A stretch of DNA of 64,000 bases from Bin107 sp965221655 (GCA_965221655.1 OZ244906.1:2046001-2110000); one strand, 5' to 3'; numbered from the stretch's first letter, positions 22,532 through 31,441 are shown. Notes: generated by a model from the letters alone, not told the origin. Program-made: numbers and translations.

Positions 22532-22614
22532 GCGCGTCATCCTTCGGTTGGAAAATGCGTGGTCGATCGGGAAATATTAATGCCCAAACGGGCGCGAATC
22601 AACCAAAGCCCGCA

Positions 22615-23595
22615 CTAGTCGGGTTCGTATTCGGGTTCTTCGAGCAAAACGTGAAACGCCTGGCGTCCGATACCCTCGATTTCTCCCTCTATCAGGTCGC
22701 CGGGGGCGAGGTACTTCCCCCACGAGGCAGCGTTGCCCGCAGGCGACCCCGTGCCGATCAAATCGCCCGGCCGCAGCGTGGCGATGCGCGAGAGATACGA
22801 GACCTGCTCGGCGACCTTCCACACCATGTCGCCCGTGGTGGCGTTTTGGCGCAACTCACCGTTCACCCAAAGCTTCAGGCGCAAGTCGTGGGGGTCGAGG
22901 CCGTCTTCGGCGAGCAGGACGCAGGGACCGATGGGGGCGAAGCCGTCCGGTGCCTTCATGGCGTACCAATCGATAAATTTGCCCATGTTCAGGCTCGTGC
23001 GGTCGCTCATATCGTTGAACAGGGTGTAGCCGCCCACGTGCTCCATCGCACGCTCCACCGGAATGTTCTTCCCGCCGCGGCCGATGAGAACGCCGAGTTC
23101 GAGCTCGTAGTCGAGCTTCTCCATCGCGGGGTAGACGGGCACGTCGGCGTAAGGCCCGCTCACGCAGGTGGCGGGTTTGAGGAAACAATAGAGCGGCAGC
23201 TCCTCCTTGAAGTCCTCCACCTCGGTGCGCGCCATCTCCGCGGCGTGGGCCACGTAGTTGCGCGCCATGCAAAACAGCGTGCCCGGAACAACGGGAGGCA
23301 GAATCTCGACCTCCCCGGGCTCGTAGAGCACCTCCATCCCGTCGAAGCGCACCGGCTCCTCCCCGCACGCCTCGAGTGCGGCCAGGGCCTCCGCCGCCAG
23401 AGGGCGGTGCATCTCGATGTCCGCGAGGAACTCCTCGCAATCGGGGGGAACCTCTATTTCCGCCCGCTCGAGGGCTTCGGCCGCGGACGCCTCGCCCAGC
23501 GAAAGGGCGTAGGCGGTTTTCAAGTCCGCGATTCTCTCGCCAAACAACACACCCAAGCGCGCCTCTCCCGCCAGGCTGTATGTGCAGATTCTCAT
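22615..23595 (-). CDS. Fumarylacetoacetate hydrolase family protein
   Basis: A 326-residue enzyme of the FAH superfamily, which cleaves C-C bonds or hydrates/decarboxylates 2-oxo acids using Mg2+ or Ca2+. The core shows CMARNYVAHAAEM, the metal motif LDYELELGVLIG (Glu ligands), YTLFNDMSDR, and GDLIGTGSPAG with an added NAASWGKYLAPGD near the C-terminus. An N-terminal domain of about 90 residues is present, as in FAH. Start ATG 23595. It lies in the nine-gene minus-strand run, upstream of the aminotransferase, and probably acts late in the pathway on an oxo-acid product. Confidence 0.9.
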   Translation of the reverse strand: MRICTYSLAGEARLGVLFGERIADLKTAYALSLGEASAAEALERAEIEVPPDCEEFLADIEMHRPLAAEALAALEACGEEPVRFDGMEVLYEPGEVEILPPVVPGTLFCMARNYVAHAAEMARTEVEDFKEELPLYCFLKPATCVSGPYADVPVYPAMEKLDYELELGVLIGRGGKNIPVERAMEHVGGYTLFNDMSDRTSLNMGKFIDWYAMKAPDGFAPIGPCVLLAEDGLDPHDLRLKLWVNGELRQNATTGDMVWKVAEQVSYLSRIATLRPGDLIGTGSPAGNAASWGKYLAPGDLIEGEIEGIGRQAFHVLLEEPEYEPD

Positions 23596-23653
23596 CTCTT
23601 GGAGCCTCCGGTTCCGCGCGGCGCATCATACCACAGGGCTTGGCGTGCGGGCC

Positions 23654-24460
23654 TCATTCGGCCTTTCGGTGCGCGGCGAGAAAATCGAGAATCAAGCGCC
23701 TTGCGGTTTCATCGCGCGAGAGGTTGTGCCTGTTGCCCTCAAAGAGGTGAAAGCGCATGTTCACGCCGCGCTCTTTCGCCCTGCGCAGACAGCGGTCGGC
23801 GGGTCTGCCGCGCCGCCAGGGGTCGTCTTTGGAGTAGAACGCGAGCACGGGCGTGGTACGCGGCACGCGCACCCCGCGTGCGCACGTCGCGCCCGAGACG
23901 ACGTGGGCGTTGAACTCCTCCCCCTCATAAGCCGCCGCCGCCGCGCCGCCCTGGCTGTGGCCCATGAGAAACAAATTTTTCCGGTCCGCCCAAGCCGTGC
24001 GCAAGAGGCGATATGCGGCGTGGTGGATCTCCTCCTGACGCATACGGCCCACGCGCCGAAACGGCGCCCCCGGTACGAAAGTGTGGGCCGCGGGCACGCA
24101 GGTCTCGGGCCGCCAGCGGCGGGCGAAGCTGTCCGGGGCCACCACGACGTAGCCCGCCTCCGCCAGCAGGTGCATGTAGCGCAGGTTGCCGGGGCCAAGC
24201 CCCGCACACCCGTGGACGAAGACGACGGTGGCGCGCGCGGTGCGGATGCGCGCGAGGGTTTGGGGTATGTGCGGGCTGTCCATCCTGCCTTCGGTGAATC
24301 CCTCTTTCGTCTCGAGCATGACGTAGGCGCCATCGAAGGTGCGCCGCGCCTCCTCCGCCAAGTCGAGGGAGCGGGGGCCGACGCCCGCGCAGCCCGCTAG
24401 AAGAAAAAAGACCGCCGCCAGAACGCACGTCGGTGCGGCGCGCCTAGAGCACCCCATCAT
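23654..24460 (-). CDS. Lipoprotein alpha/beta hydrolase (dienelactone hydrolase-like)
   Basis: A 268-residue hydrolase with an N-terminal lipoprotein signal ending FLLAGC, so probably anchored to an envelope membrane facing the periplasm. The hydrolase part has VVFVHGCAGLGPGN (oxyanion region), the nucleophile elbow GHSQGG, an acid in FYSKDDPW and His in NRHNLSRDE. The Cys in HGCAG is the layout seen in dienelactone hydrolase-like proteins. Its start overlaps the CoA-transferase stop by 17 nt, so translation is coupled. A secreted hydrolase in a catabolic operon may release the substrate outside the cytoplasm. Confidence 0.83.
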   Translation of the reverse strand: MMGCSRRAAPTCVLAAVFFLLAGCAGVGPRSLDLAEEARRTFDGAYVMLETKEGFTEGRMDSPHIPQTLARIRTARATVVFVHGCAGLGPGNLRYMHLLAEAGYVVVAPDSFARRWRPETCVPAAHTFVPGAPFRRVGRMRQEEIHHAAYRLLRTAWADRKNLFLMGHSQGGAAAAAYEGEEFNAHVVSGATCARGVRVPRTTPVLAFYSKDDPWRRGRPADRCLRRAKERGVNMRFHLFEGNRHNLSRDETARRLILDFLAAHRKAE

Positions 24461-25676
24461 CCGCGAGCCTCCTCAATTCCTCGGAGGAGACGCCGAGCAG
24501 GCCGCCCAGTATCTCCTCGTTGTGCTGGCCGACGAGCGGGGCGGGGGCGTCGTAGCCGCCGCGCATCTCGCTGAATTGCAGTGGAAAGCCGGGCGCTTTG
24601 GCGCCCTCGAGCCTGCCGAGGGTGGGGTGCTCGATATCCACTATCATCCCGCGCGCGCGCATGTGGGGCCACGCGAGAATGTCGTGAATGTCGTTCACCG
24701 GCCCGCAGATGACGTCGTGGGCGCGCAGGGCGGCGACCGCCTCTTTCGTCGCGCGCTGCTTCGTCCATTCGGTGATGACACCGTCCACCTCCGCGTAGCG
24801 CGTTACGCGGTCGCTCATCTCCTCGTAGCGCGCGTCGCCTATGAGGTCTTCGCGCTCGATGCCGCGCAGGATGTTGTGCCAGTGCGGGTTGGTTCCCGAG
24901 GCGATGATTATCCACCCATCCTCCGTCTCATAGGAGTTGAACGGAGCGAGCCGCATGATGCGATTGCCGATTCGGGGCGGCAGCCCCAGTTGTTCGTAGC
25001 AGTCCATCGGCTCATCGAAGATGAGCGAGAAGATGCAGTCGATCATCGAGACGTCGACGTGCTGGCCCCGGCCCGTGCGCTCGCGGTTGTAAAGCGCCGT
25101 CATGACGCCGCCGAAGGCGAACGCGCCCCCCATGCTGTCGCCCAGGGCCGAGCCCGCCTTGGTGGGCGGGCCGTCGGGGAAGCCCGTGAGATTCATCAAC
25201 CCCGAAGCCGCCTGGGAGACGGCGTCGTAGCCCTTGAGGCCGGCGTCCGGCCCCGTCTGGCCGTAGCCGGTGATGGAGCAGTAGACGAGCGAGGATTTGC
25301 GCGCACTGAGCGTCTCGTAGTCTATTTTCAGCCTTTTCGTCACGCCGACGGAGAAGTTCTCCACCACGACGTCGGAGCGATCGACCAGGTCGTAGAACAT
25401 CTCGAGACCCCGCGGGTCCTTGATGTTCAGGGTAATCGCCTTTTTCGCGCGCGTGCGCTTGAGGTAGGCGATTCCCATGTCCTCGTCCGTCTGCGCGTGG
25501 TAGGAGACGCCCCTGGCCCCGATGAAGGGAGGAGAATAGGCTACGGGGTCGCCCGTGGCGGGATTGTCGATGCGGATGACTTCCGCTCCCAGCCCCGCGA
25601 GAAACAGCGTCGTCTGGGGGCCGGAGAGAAACTGCGTGAGATCGAGAACGCGCACCCCCGCGAGCGGCTTCGTCAT
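24444..25676 (-). CDS. CaiB/BaiF family (class III) CoA-transferase
   Basis: A 410-residue class III CoA-transferase. Landmarks: GVRVLDLTQFLSGPQTT at the N-terminus, AEVIRIDNPATGD, AITLNIKDPRG, VVVENFSVGV, YCSITGYGQTGP, and ALGDSMGGAFA with the catalytic Asp. The C-terminal part DVICGPVNDIHDIL is also typical. These enzymes move CoA between carboxylic acids such as carnitine, oxalate or benzylsuccinate, activating a substrate for breakdown. Its ATG overlaps the UGSC selenoprotein stop (ATGA at 25673-25676), which ties the two in one operon. Confidence 0.94.
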   Translation of the reverse strand: MTKPLAGVRVLDLTQFLSGPQTTLFLAGLGAEVIRIDNPATGDPVAYSPPFIGARGVSYHAQTDEDMGIAYLKRTRAKKAITLNIKDPRGLEMFYDLVDRSDVVVENFSVGVTKRLKIDYETLSARKSSLVYCSITGYGQTGPDAGLKGYDAVSQAASGLMNLTGFPDGPPTKAGSALGDSMGGAFAFGGVMTALYNRERTGRGQHVDVSMIDCIFSLIFDEPMDCYEQLGLPPRIGNRIMRLAPFNSYETEDGWIIIASGTNPHWHNILRGIEREDLIGDARYEEMSDRVTRYAEVDGVITEWTKQRATKEAVAALRAHDVICGPVNDIHDILAWPHMRARGMIVDIEHPTLGRLEGAKAPGFPLQFSEMRGGYDAPAPLVGQHNEEILGGLLGVSSEELRRLADDGVL

Positions 25677-26230
25677 GCAGAGGCGTTCCGGCCGCCGAGC
25701 AGAATCTCGACCGCCTGGCGGGCGGCCTCGCTTGCGCGCGCGGAGATTTCCTCATCCGAAAGCGTGCTCAGGGGGTGTGCGATGACCACCGGGTCCAGCC
25801 CGTTCATGCCCAGGGCCGCCCTTTGCACGTGGGCTTCGTGCACGAAGACCTCCGTCACCACCACGGCGGTGGGCACGCCCTTTTGCTCCAGGGAAACCGC
25901 GTCGTGCATACAGCACGACGTGCAGGAGCCTCAGTCGCCTATCGCCGTCAGGGCGACGTCGTTCTCCCTTGCGATGCGCTCTATCAGTTCGGCGTCCGCG
26001 TTTTTGGAAAAACTCTCTTTCTTGTAGTAGTTCACCCCGGCGAAGGGGCCTTCGGCCTCCATGAGCGCCGTGGTCTGCTCGAGCAGCTTGCGCCCGTTCC
26101 ATTTCGTGTTGTCCAAAACGCCGAGCCTTACACCCTCGAGGCTCCGCGCCCGCTCGGCGACGGGCTGCGCCTCGGCTTCGACCACGCCCCGGGGGTCGTA
26201 TACGACCTGGCCGGTGATGACGTCGCTCAT
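25673..26230 (-). CDS. UGSC family selenoprotein, in-frame UGA at 25931-25933
   Basis: The frame runs from ATG 26230 to TGA 25673 with one in-frame UGA at codon 100. Read as selenocysteine it gives 185 residues with the centre ALTAIGDUGSCTSCCMHD, which is the signature of the UGSC family first seen in marine metagenomes. U100 and C103 form a selenenylsulfide-type UxxC centre, with C106 and C107 close by. The part after the UGA is conserved-looking and ends in the normal stop that overlaps the next start, so this is not a broken gene. A perfect hairpin lies at SECIS distance. The family's reaction is not established; a redox role is inferred from the UxxC centre. Confidence 0.92.
25900..25933 (-). 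promoter_or_regulatory. Bacterial SECIS hairpin with its UGA (UGSC selenoprotein)
   Basis: On the minus strand, UGA is followed after 10 nt by CGTCGTGC-TGTAT-GCACGACG, a perfect 8-bp stem with a 5-nt loop that has G at its second position. The loop lies 18 nt after UGA. Distance, stem and loop G all fit the bacterial SECIS pattern bound by SelB. Confidence 0.85.
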
Positions 26231-26270
26231 GGCGGTTCTCCTCTGTTTGGCGAACTTTTTTCTGTCGGTT

Positions 26271-27365
26271 CTACAGCAGGCAGGTGCCGTCCACGCAGAC
26301 GGGACCGCCGACGAGCGTCTTGTCGTCGATAGCCCGCAGCACCGGGCTCGTCATGTGGCCCCAGCCGGGAATGAAGGCCGAAAAGCGCCCCGCCTCGCCC
26401 CCCGCCACGAAGAGGTGGATGTTCTCTGGGCTCGGCACGATGGGGATGCGCTCGTTCGGCTCGCGCCTGTACCAGCGGGGGATGTTGCGGTTGTAGACCT
26501 TCCCGTAGCGGTGGTTGAACGAGATGTCGGCGAAGGTGTTCTTCGTGTGCATCCACAGATAGCTCTTCACGTCGTTTCGCGTCCAGTTTTTGGCGCTGAT
26601 GGTCGCCGCGTGCTCGGGGCCGATGACGACGGCGCACGAGCCGCTGCTCACCGCATTGTTGTGGGCGATGGTGCTCATGGCCGAGCAGATGCTGTCGAGG
26701 ATGCCCTCGGGGTCGTCGGATACGTGGTTCGTCACGCTGTGGGGAGCCTCGGCGCCGATGGCGAAAACCGTCGAATCCTCGGGCGCGTAGCCCTGCTCGA
26801 CGTGGTAGGGCGCCCAGGGGCTGGCCTCCTCGTTCTCGGCGATGCAGTAGGTGTACTTGGTGGGACAACCCAGGGTGCTCTTGTCGAGGTCGCCCGGCCA
26901 GGCGCCGCCGACGTTCAAGAGCATCATCCGCACGGCGCGGCCGATGGTCGCGTTCGCGCGGTTGCCCGAGCCGAAGACGTTGCAGCCCGCGTTCATGCCG
27001 ATTTCGCCGCGCACCGGCCCGTTCACCACGATGAGCGGACACGCCATGTGGGTGGTGGCCTGCACCCCGTTGAGGTTGAAGTGGGGGTCGCACAGCGCCA
27101 GCATGGCCGAGCGCACGACGGGGGCGTACTCCGCCTTGCAGCCGGCCATCACCATGTTGATCGCCAACACCTCGCGCGTGAGGTTGCCCCAGCGCGGCGG
27201 CACGCGGCACTCCACGCGCTCCGCCTCTCCGCCGAGGACAGCGAGGGCGGCGGCGACCTTCTCCGGCGTGGGCGGAACCACGGGCAGCCCGTCGGAGAAA
27301 CCCTCCTCGTAGTAGTGTTCCACCAGGTCGACTTCACCGCCCACTGTCTGCGTGGTCTGCGACAT
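26271..27365 (-). CDS. Cys-rich protein of unknown function, partner of the UGSC selenoprotein
   Basis: A 364-residue soluble protein without a family name I can assign with certainty. It carries many cysteines: ECRVPP, MAGCKAEY, LALCDP, HMACPLIVVNG, NAGCNVFGSGNRANATIGRA, LGCPTKYTYC, SICSAM, SGSCAVV, and a C-terminal VCVDGTCLL tail. The repeated Gly/Asn/Cys segments suggest a redox or metal site. It ends 40 nt before the UGSC selenoprotein start and is first in the nine-gene run, so a joint job with the selenoprotein is likely; UGSC genes commonly have such a neighbour as far as I recall. Start ATG 27365, with AAGGAG upstream; the frame extends further but without a ribosome site. Confidence 0.8.
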   Translation of the reverse strand: MSQTTQTVGGEVDLVEHYYEEGFSDGLPVVPPTPEKVAAALAVLGGEAERVECRVPPRWGNLTREVLAINMVMAGCKAEYAPVVRSAMLALCDPHFNLNGVQATTHMACPLIVVNGPVRGEIGMNAGCNVFGSGNRANATIGRAVRMMLLNVGGAWPGDLDKSTLGCPTKYTYCIAENEEASPWAPYHVEQGYAPEDSTVFAIGAEAPHSVTNHVSDDPEGILDSICSAMSTIAHNNAVSSGSCAVVIGPEHAATISAKNWTRNDVKSYLWMHTKNTFADISFNHRYGKVYNRNIPRWYRREPNERIPIVPSPENIHLFVAGGEAGRFSAFIPGWGHMTSPVLRAIDDKTLVGGPVCVDGTCLL

Positions 27366-27473
27366 GCGCTTCACTCCTTCTGGCTCATACCGGCATCGAC
27401 GCATCTTAAACCATACCCCGCAAAAGAAAAAGACGGCGCGGGGAGGGGGGAAACCCTTGAAATTACGCTTTCC

Positions 27474-28178
27474 TCACCCATCCGGGAACAGGGTGTCGGC
27501 GTCCTTGCGGGCGGCCTCGGCCTGGGCGGGCGTGAGCCCGCGCGTGCGCGAGAGGTCCACGCCCCGGAGGTCTGCAAGTTCTAAGTCCGCCTCGTCCAGG
27601 AGCGCGCCCGCAAGACGCGCACCGGCGAGGTTCGCCCGCTGGAGCGAGGCGCCGCGCAGGTCGGCATCCGTGAGGTCGGCATTCGTGAGGTCGGCAAACC
27701 CGAGACTGGCCGACATCATGCTCGCACCGGCGAGGTTCGCACCGGCGAGGCACGCGCCCTCCAGACTCGACTGAAACAGGTCGACTCCCGCCATTTGCGC
27801 GTCCGATAGGTCCGCTTCGCCGAGGTTCGCCCACTGCGCGTTCGCACGGGAGAGGTGCGCTCCGCGCAAGTCCGCTTTGGACAAATTCACGAGAAACAGG
27901 CTCACGGCTTCGAGGCGCGCACCCGCCAGATTCGCGCGCTCCCCCTGTGCGCCCGCACTATCGAGCCACGCCCCGTGGCGCTTGACCTTCTCGGCGAACA
28001 GGGCCTCCTGCTCCGCCTGGTCGGGCGCCATGGGCAGACCGAAGGCAGCACCGCCCGCAGGCGGGGAAGCGCCTCCTCCTGTCGGAAGCCCTCTGCGTCT
28101 CGTGAACCAGCCCAGAATCTTTTTAATAACGGCGCACCTCGCTTGGCGCTTGCCTCCACGCAACCGCCTCGTTCTCAC
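27474..28178 (-). CDS. Pentapeptide-repeat protein
   Basis: A 234-residue protein. From about residue 80 to 215 it is built of A(D/N)LxxA pentapeptides (for example ADLTNADLTDADLRGASLQRANLAG in shorter pieces), which fold as a right-handed square beta-helix. The N-terminal 70 residues are basic with a Pro/Gly-rich linker and a charged helix. No catalytic part is fused. Such proteins can mimic DNA and bind gyrase, or act as scaffolds; nothing here says which. The start is uncertain: GTG 28178 is the longest frame, with only a weak ribosome site. Confidence 0.88.
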   Translation of the reverse strand: MRTRRLRGGKRQARCAVIKKILGWFTRRRGLPTGGGASPPAGGAAFGLPMAPDQAEQEALFAEKVKRHGAWLDSAGAQGERANLAGARLEAVSLFLVNLSKADLRGAHLSRANAQWANLGEADLSDAQMAGVDLFQSSLEGACLAGANLAGASMMSASLGFADLTNADLTDADLRGASLQRANLAGARLAGALLDEADLELADLRGVDLSRTRGLTPAQAEAARKDADTLFPDG

Positions 28179-28292
28179 CCACGCGCGCGGCGTTTGTCAA
28201 ACGGGGGCGTACGGGCCGGGCGTTGCAAGAGAGCACCTCAAGTGCGCGCAAGCGGTGTGCAGGCGCAAGAGCGCGGCACCCGCGCGCCGAAC

Positions 28293-29111
28293 TTAAGGAG
28301 AGGGCAGGGAGGAGAGAAAATCGCGGCAGATGTGCGCGAAGTCATCGGGCCGCTCGATGAGCGCCACGTGGCCGGTGCCCTCCATCACGACGAGTCTGGA
28401 GCCGCGTATGCGGGCGTGCATCTCCCGCGCGTGATGGGTGTCGACTATCAGGTCGCGATCCGAGCAGGTGAGGAGGGTGGGAACCTCGATGCGGTGCAGC
28501 CGCTCCAGCGTGTCGCCCGTGAGGCAGGCCTCGAGCTGGCCCTCCCAGCCCGCGTCCCCTCCCGATTGCTCGGTGAGCCAGCGCCTTTTCTCCTCGAGCA
28601 TCTCGGCGTTCGCGTCGTAGAACGCGTGCGAATACAGCCCCAGCAGGCTCAGTTCGACCAGCGCCTCGCGCTCGCCCCGTGCGGCGAATCGCTTCCGCGC
28701 AAGCTGGAACGAGCCCAGCCGCGGGCAGTTGCGCGCCCATGTGTGGTGCAGCCCCAGGCTGGCAACGCGCTCCGGGTGGCGCAGGGCAAGCTCGGTCGAG
28801 ATGTGCCCCCCCATGGAGAAACCCATTACGTGGGCGCGCTCCACGCCCGCGGCGTCGAGGACTCCGGCCGCGTCGTCCGCCATGTCGGCAAGCGAATAGC
28901 CCGGCTTTGGTGCGGAGCTCCTGCCCACCCCCCGGTTGTCGAAGACGATGCAGCGATATTCCGCGCCGAGCAGGGGCAACTGGCCCGACCAGAAGGTGTG
29001 GTCGTGCCCCGTTCCGCTCACGAGCAGAAGGGGTGCGCCCTCGCCGTGGACCTCAAAGAAAATATCGATTCCGGCAGAAAGCGTGGCGACGGGCACGGCG
29101 GCATTCTCCAT
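28293..29111 (-). CDS. Alpha/beta hydrolase
   Basis: A 272-residue alpha/beta hydrolase with PLLLVSGTGHDHTFW (oxyanion region), FDNRGVGRSSAP, nucleophile elbow GFSMGG, acid in CSDRDLIVD and His in GTGHVALIE. All three catalytic residues are visible. The pattern is close to 3-oxoadipate enol-lactonase/carboxylesterase-like enzymes, but substrate is not deducible. Start ATG 29111, chosen because the family homology begins right after it. It lies 31 nt after the DinB-like gene on the same strand, so probably one transcript. Confidence 0.9.
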   Translation of the reverse strand: MENAAVPVATLSAGIDIFFEVHGEGAPLLLVSGTGHDHTFWSGQLPLLGAEYRCIVFDNRGVGRSSAPKPGYSLADMADDAAGVLDAAGVERAHVMGFSMGGHISTELALRHPERVASLGLHHTWARNCPRLGSFQLARKRFAARGEREALVELSLLGLYSHAFYDANAEMLEEKRRWLTEQSGGDAGWEGQLEACLTGDTLERLHRIEVPTLLTCSDRDLIVDTHHAREMHARIRGSRLVVMEGTGHVALIERPDDFAHICRDFLSSLPSP

Positions 29112-29142
29112 CCGTGGGCGGATATCGCGCGAGGCGCATCCC

Positions 29143-29817
29143 TCACATTTCGGGTTCGTCCTCGGGACCCCAGAAAAACGGATCGAGCAACAACCCCTCG
29201 CGGGGAATCTCCACGCGGGGCGCAAGACCCTGCTTGCGCTTCAAGCGCTGAATCGTGCGCAGGTGCACCAGCGCCTCCCAATACATCTGGAGAAGCATCC
29301 CCCCCAGGGTGAACGTGAATCTGGTTTCCTCTTCTGGGTCTTGCACGATGCCCTCGTCGTGAAACGTGGAGACGTGCATCCAGAAGCGGTAGACCGGAAC
29401 CTCGGTGTCGCCCATCAACAGGTCGGGCCGGAACAAGCGGGTGATGGAGAGAGTCTCCATCTCCTCCGCCCCCTTGCCCTGCGCCGCGCGCTCGGCAAAG
29501 CCGATTGCCTCATCGAACTTGGGCAGCAAATCCTCGAGGCTCCAGTATTTTTCCTCATCCAGCCTGCGGTCGTAGACGTTCGGCGCCGCCTTGGCAAAGT
29601 CTATCGGGTCCGCGGGCGGAGCGTCGGGCCAGAGCGTCTTGCCCCACATCTTGACCCACCAGAAGAAATAGGCGAGCGCCACGTGGCTGATCTGCCGCCG
29701 GATGCTCCAGCGCGACCATTCCTCGGCGTGATCCTCCCAATCCAGTTGGGCGTCGGAAAGACCTTCCACCTCCTGGTGAAACATCGTGCGCAGCGCCTGA
29801 AAATCGGGAACCTCCAC
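29143..29817 (-). CDS. DinB-like four-helix-bundle protein
   Basis: A 224-residue, mainly helical protein. FHQEVEGLSDAQLDWEDHAEEWSRWSIRRQISHVA at the N-terminus (in pieces about 13-47) and LGGMLLQMYWEALVHLRTIQRLKRKQ near the C-terminus match the DinB/MDMPI layout, where three His from separate helices bind one metal: His in ISHVA, in MHVSTFH and in LVHLRT. Family members are metal-dependent thiol transferases or of unknown role. The GTG start at 29817 has GAGGAGG upstream. It is co-directional with the next hydrolase. Confidence 0.72.
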   Translation of the reverse strand: MEVPDFQALRTMFHQEVEGLSDAQLDWEDHAEEWSRWSIRRQISHVALAYFFWWVKMWGKTLWPDAPPADPIDFAKAAPNVYDRRLDEEKYWSLEDLLPKFDEAIGFAERAAQGKGAEEMETLSITRLFRPDLLMGDTEVPVYRFWMHVSTFHDEGIVQDPEEETRFTFTLGGMLLQMYWEALVHLRTIQRLKRKQGLAPRVEIPREGLLLDPFFWGPEDEPEM

Positions 29818-29893
29818 GTCCGCCTCCTCGTGTATGCACGTACCCGGGGGCGCATTATCGACGCGCGCCGCGCGCGCGGCAACACCCCGACAC

Positions 29894-31441
29894 CTAGACG
29901 ACCCGCAGGTCCACCCCCGTCATTTCAGGAGGGGGCGCGACGCCCATCAGCCCCAGCAGGGTGGGGGCCACGTCGCACAGCGCACCGCCCGCGCGCAGCG
30001 GGCCGCGGAAGCCCGGCGCCACCACGACGCAGGGAGTCTCGCCCAGGGTGTGGGCGGTGTGGGGACAATCGTTCGCCGCGTCCCACATCGTCTCGCAGTT
30101 GCCGTGATCCGCCGTAACCACCGCCGCACCGCCCGCGCGCTCGAGTGCGTCCAGCACGCGCCCCAGACACGCATCCACGAAGGCGACCGCCCGCACCGCC
30201 GCACTCTCGACGCCGGTGTGCCCCACCATGTCGGGATTGGCGTAGTTGAGGACGATAGCGTCCTCCTCCCCGCGCGCAATGGCCTCGAGCACCGCCTCGG
30301 TAACCGCACCCGCACTCATTTCGGGCGCGAGGTCGTAGGTGGCCACCTTGGGCGAGGGCACCATGCACCGCCGCTCGCCCGGAGGCGGGCTCTCCTCGCC
30401 GCCGTTGAAAAAATAGGTGACGTGGGGGTATTTCTCCGTCTCGGCGACGCGCAGGCAGGTGCGCCCCGCTCCGGCGAGGGCGTGGCAGAACAGGCCTTCC
30501 ATCCGGAGCGGCGCGAACGCGACGGGAAGGGCGAAGCGCTCGTCGTATTCCGTCATGCAGGCGTAGGCGACCGCGGGCCGCCCCGACACGTCGAAACCCG
30601 CAAAGTTCTCTTCGGTGAACGCGCGGGTAATCTGCCGCACCCTGTCCGCGCGAAAGTTGATGCAGACGACCGCGTCGCCCTCGCGAATCCTCCCCACGGC
30701 CCGCCCCCCTTCGGTGAACACCACGGGCTCGATGAACTCATCCGTAACGCCCCGCGCGTAGGAGGCCGCCACGGCCTGCGCCGCGCCGGGGGCGTGCGCG
30801 CCTTCTCCCGCCGTCATGGCGCGCCAAGCGCGTTCGGTTCTCTCCCAGCGCTCATCGCGGTCCATCGCGTAGTAGCGGCCCATGAGGGTGGCGAGCCTCG
30901 CACCCGCCTCGCGCTCGAGCCTCTCCTCGTAGCGCTTGACGAAGTCCAGACCCGAGCGGGGCGGAGTGTCCCTCCCGTCCGTGAAGGCGTGCGCGAAGAC
31001 GCGCTCGACTCCCAGGCTTCTCCCCAGGCGCGCCACCGCCACCCCGTGCTCCTGGAGGCTGTGCACGCCGCCCTCCGAGACCAGGCCGATGACGTGGAGC
31101 GCTCCGTCTTGCGCCCGCGCCTTCTTAATGCACTCCACAAAGGCGGGGAGGGCGAAGAAATCGCCGTTTTCGATTGCGCGGTCGATGCGCACGACGTCCT
31201 GATCCACCACCCGGCCCGCGCCCAGGTTCAGGTGGCCCACCTCGGAGTTGCCCATCTGTCCCTCGGGAAGCCCCACGGCGCGCCCCGAGGTGAGGAGGAG
31301 GGTGTGGGGTCTGCGGGCGAGCAGGGCGTCCATGGTCGGGGTGTCGGCCAGGGCGACGGCGTTGTGGGTGCGCTCCGCGGAGGAGCCCCAGCCATCGAGA
31401 ACGACGAGCATGACGGGGCGGGGAACTTTCAAGAGAGACAC
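29894..31441 (-). CDS. gpmI: 2,3-bisphosphoglycerate-independent phosphoglycerate mutase
   Basis: A 515-residue enzyme, the normal length. It interconverts 3- and 2-phosphoglycerate in glycolysis/gluconeogenesis in the cytoplasm with two Mn2+. The N-terminal metal site is LVVLDGWG (Asp16), and the phospho-Ser nucleophile is Ser66 in GQMGNSEVGH. HAFTDGRDTPP, VCINFRADRVRQ, and the C-terminal metal motifs LNYANPDMVGHTG and TADHGNCE follow. All are intact. It stands alone, about 77 nt upstream of the DinB-like gene. Confidence 0.97.
   Translation of the reverse strand: MSLLKVPRPVMLVVLDGWGSSAERTHNAVALADTPTMDALLARRPHTLLLTSGRAVGLPEGQMGNSEVGHLNLGAGRVVDQDVVRIDRAIENGDFFALPAFVECIKKARAQDGALHVIGLVSEGGVHSLQEHGVAVARLGRSLGVERVFAHAFTDGRDTPPRSGLDFVKRYEERLEREAGARLATLMGRYYAMDRDERWERTERAWRAMTAGEGAHAPGAAQAVAASYARGVTDEFIEPVVFTEGGRAVGRIREGDAVVCINFRADRVRQITRAFTEENFAGFDVSGRPAVAYACMTEYDERFALPVAFAPLRMEGLFCHALAGAGRTCLRVAETEKYPHVTYFFNGGEESPPPGERRCMVPSPKVATYDLAPEMSAGAVTEAVLEAIARGEEDAIVLNYANPDMVGHTGVESAAVRAVAFVDACLGRVLDALERAGGAAVVTADHGNCETMWDAANDCPHTAHTLGETPCVVVAPGFRGPLRAGGALCDVAPTLLGLMGVAPPPEMTGVDLRVV

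Noticed and set aside
25931..25933. UGA in the UGSC gene as sequencing error or pseudogene
   Set aside because: The codon is part of a known Sec motif, the downstream frame is intact and its stop overlaps the next gene start.
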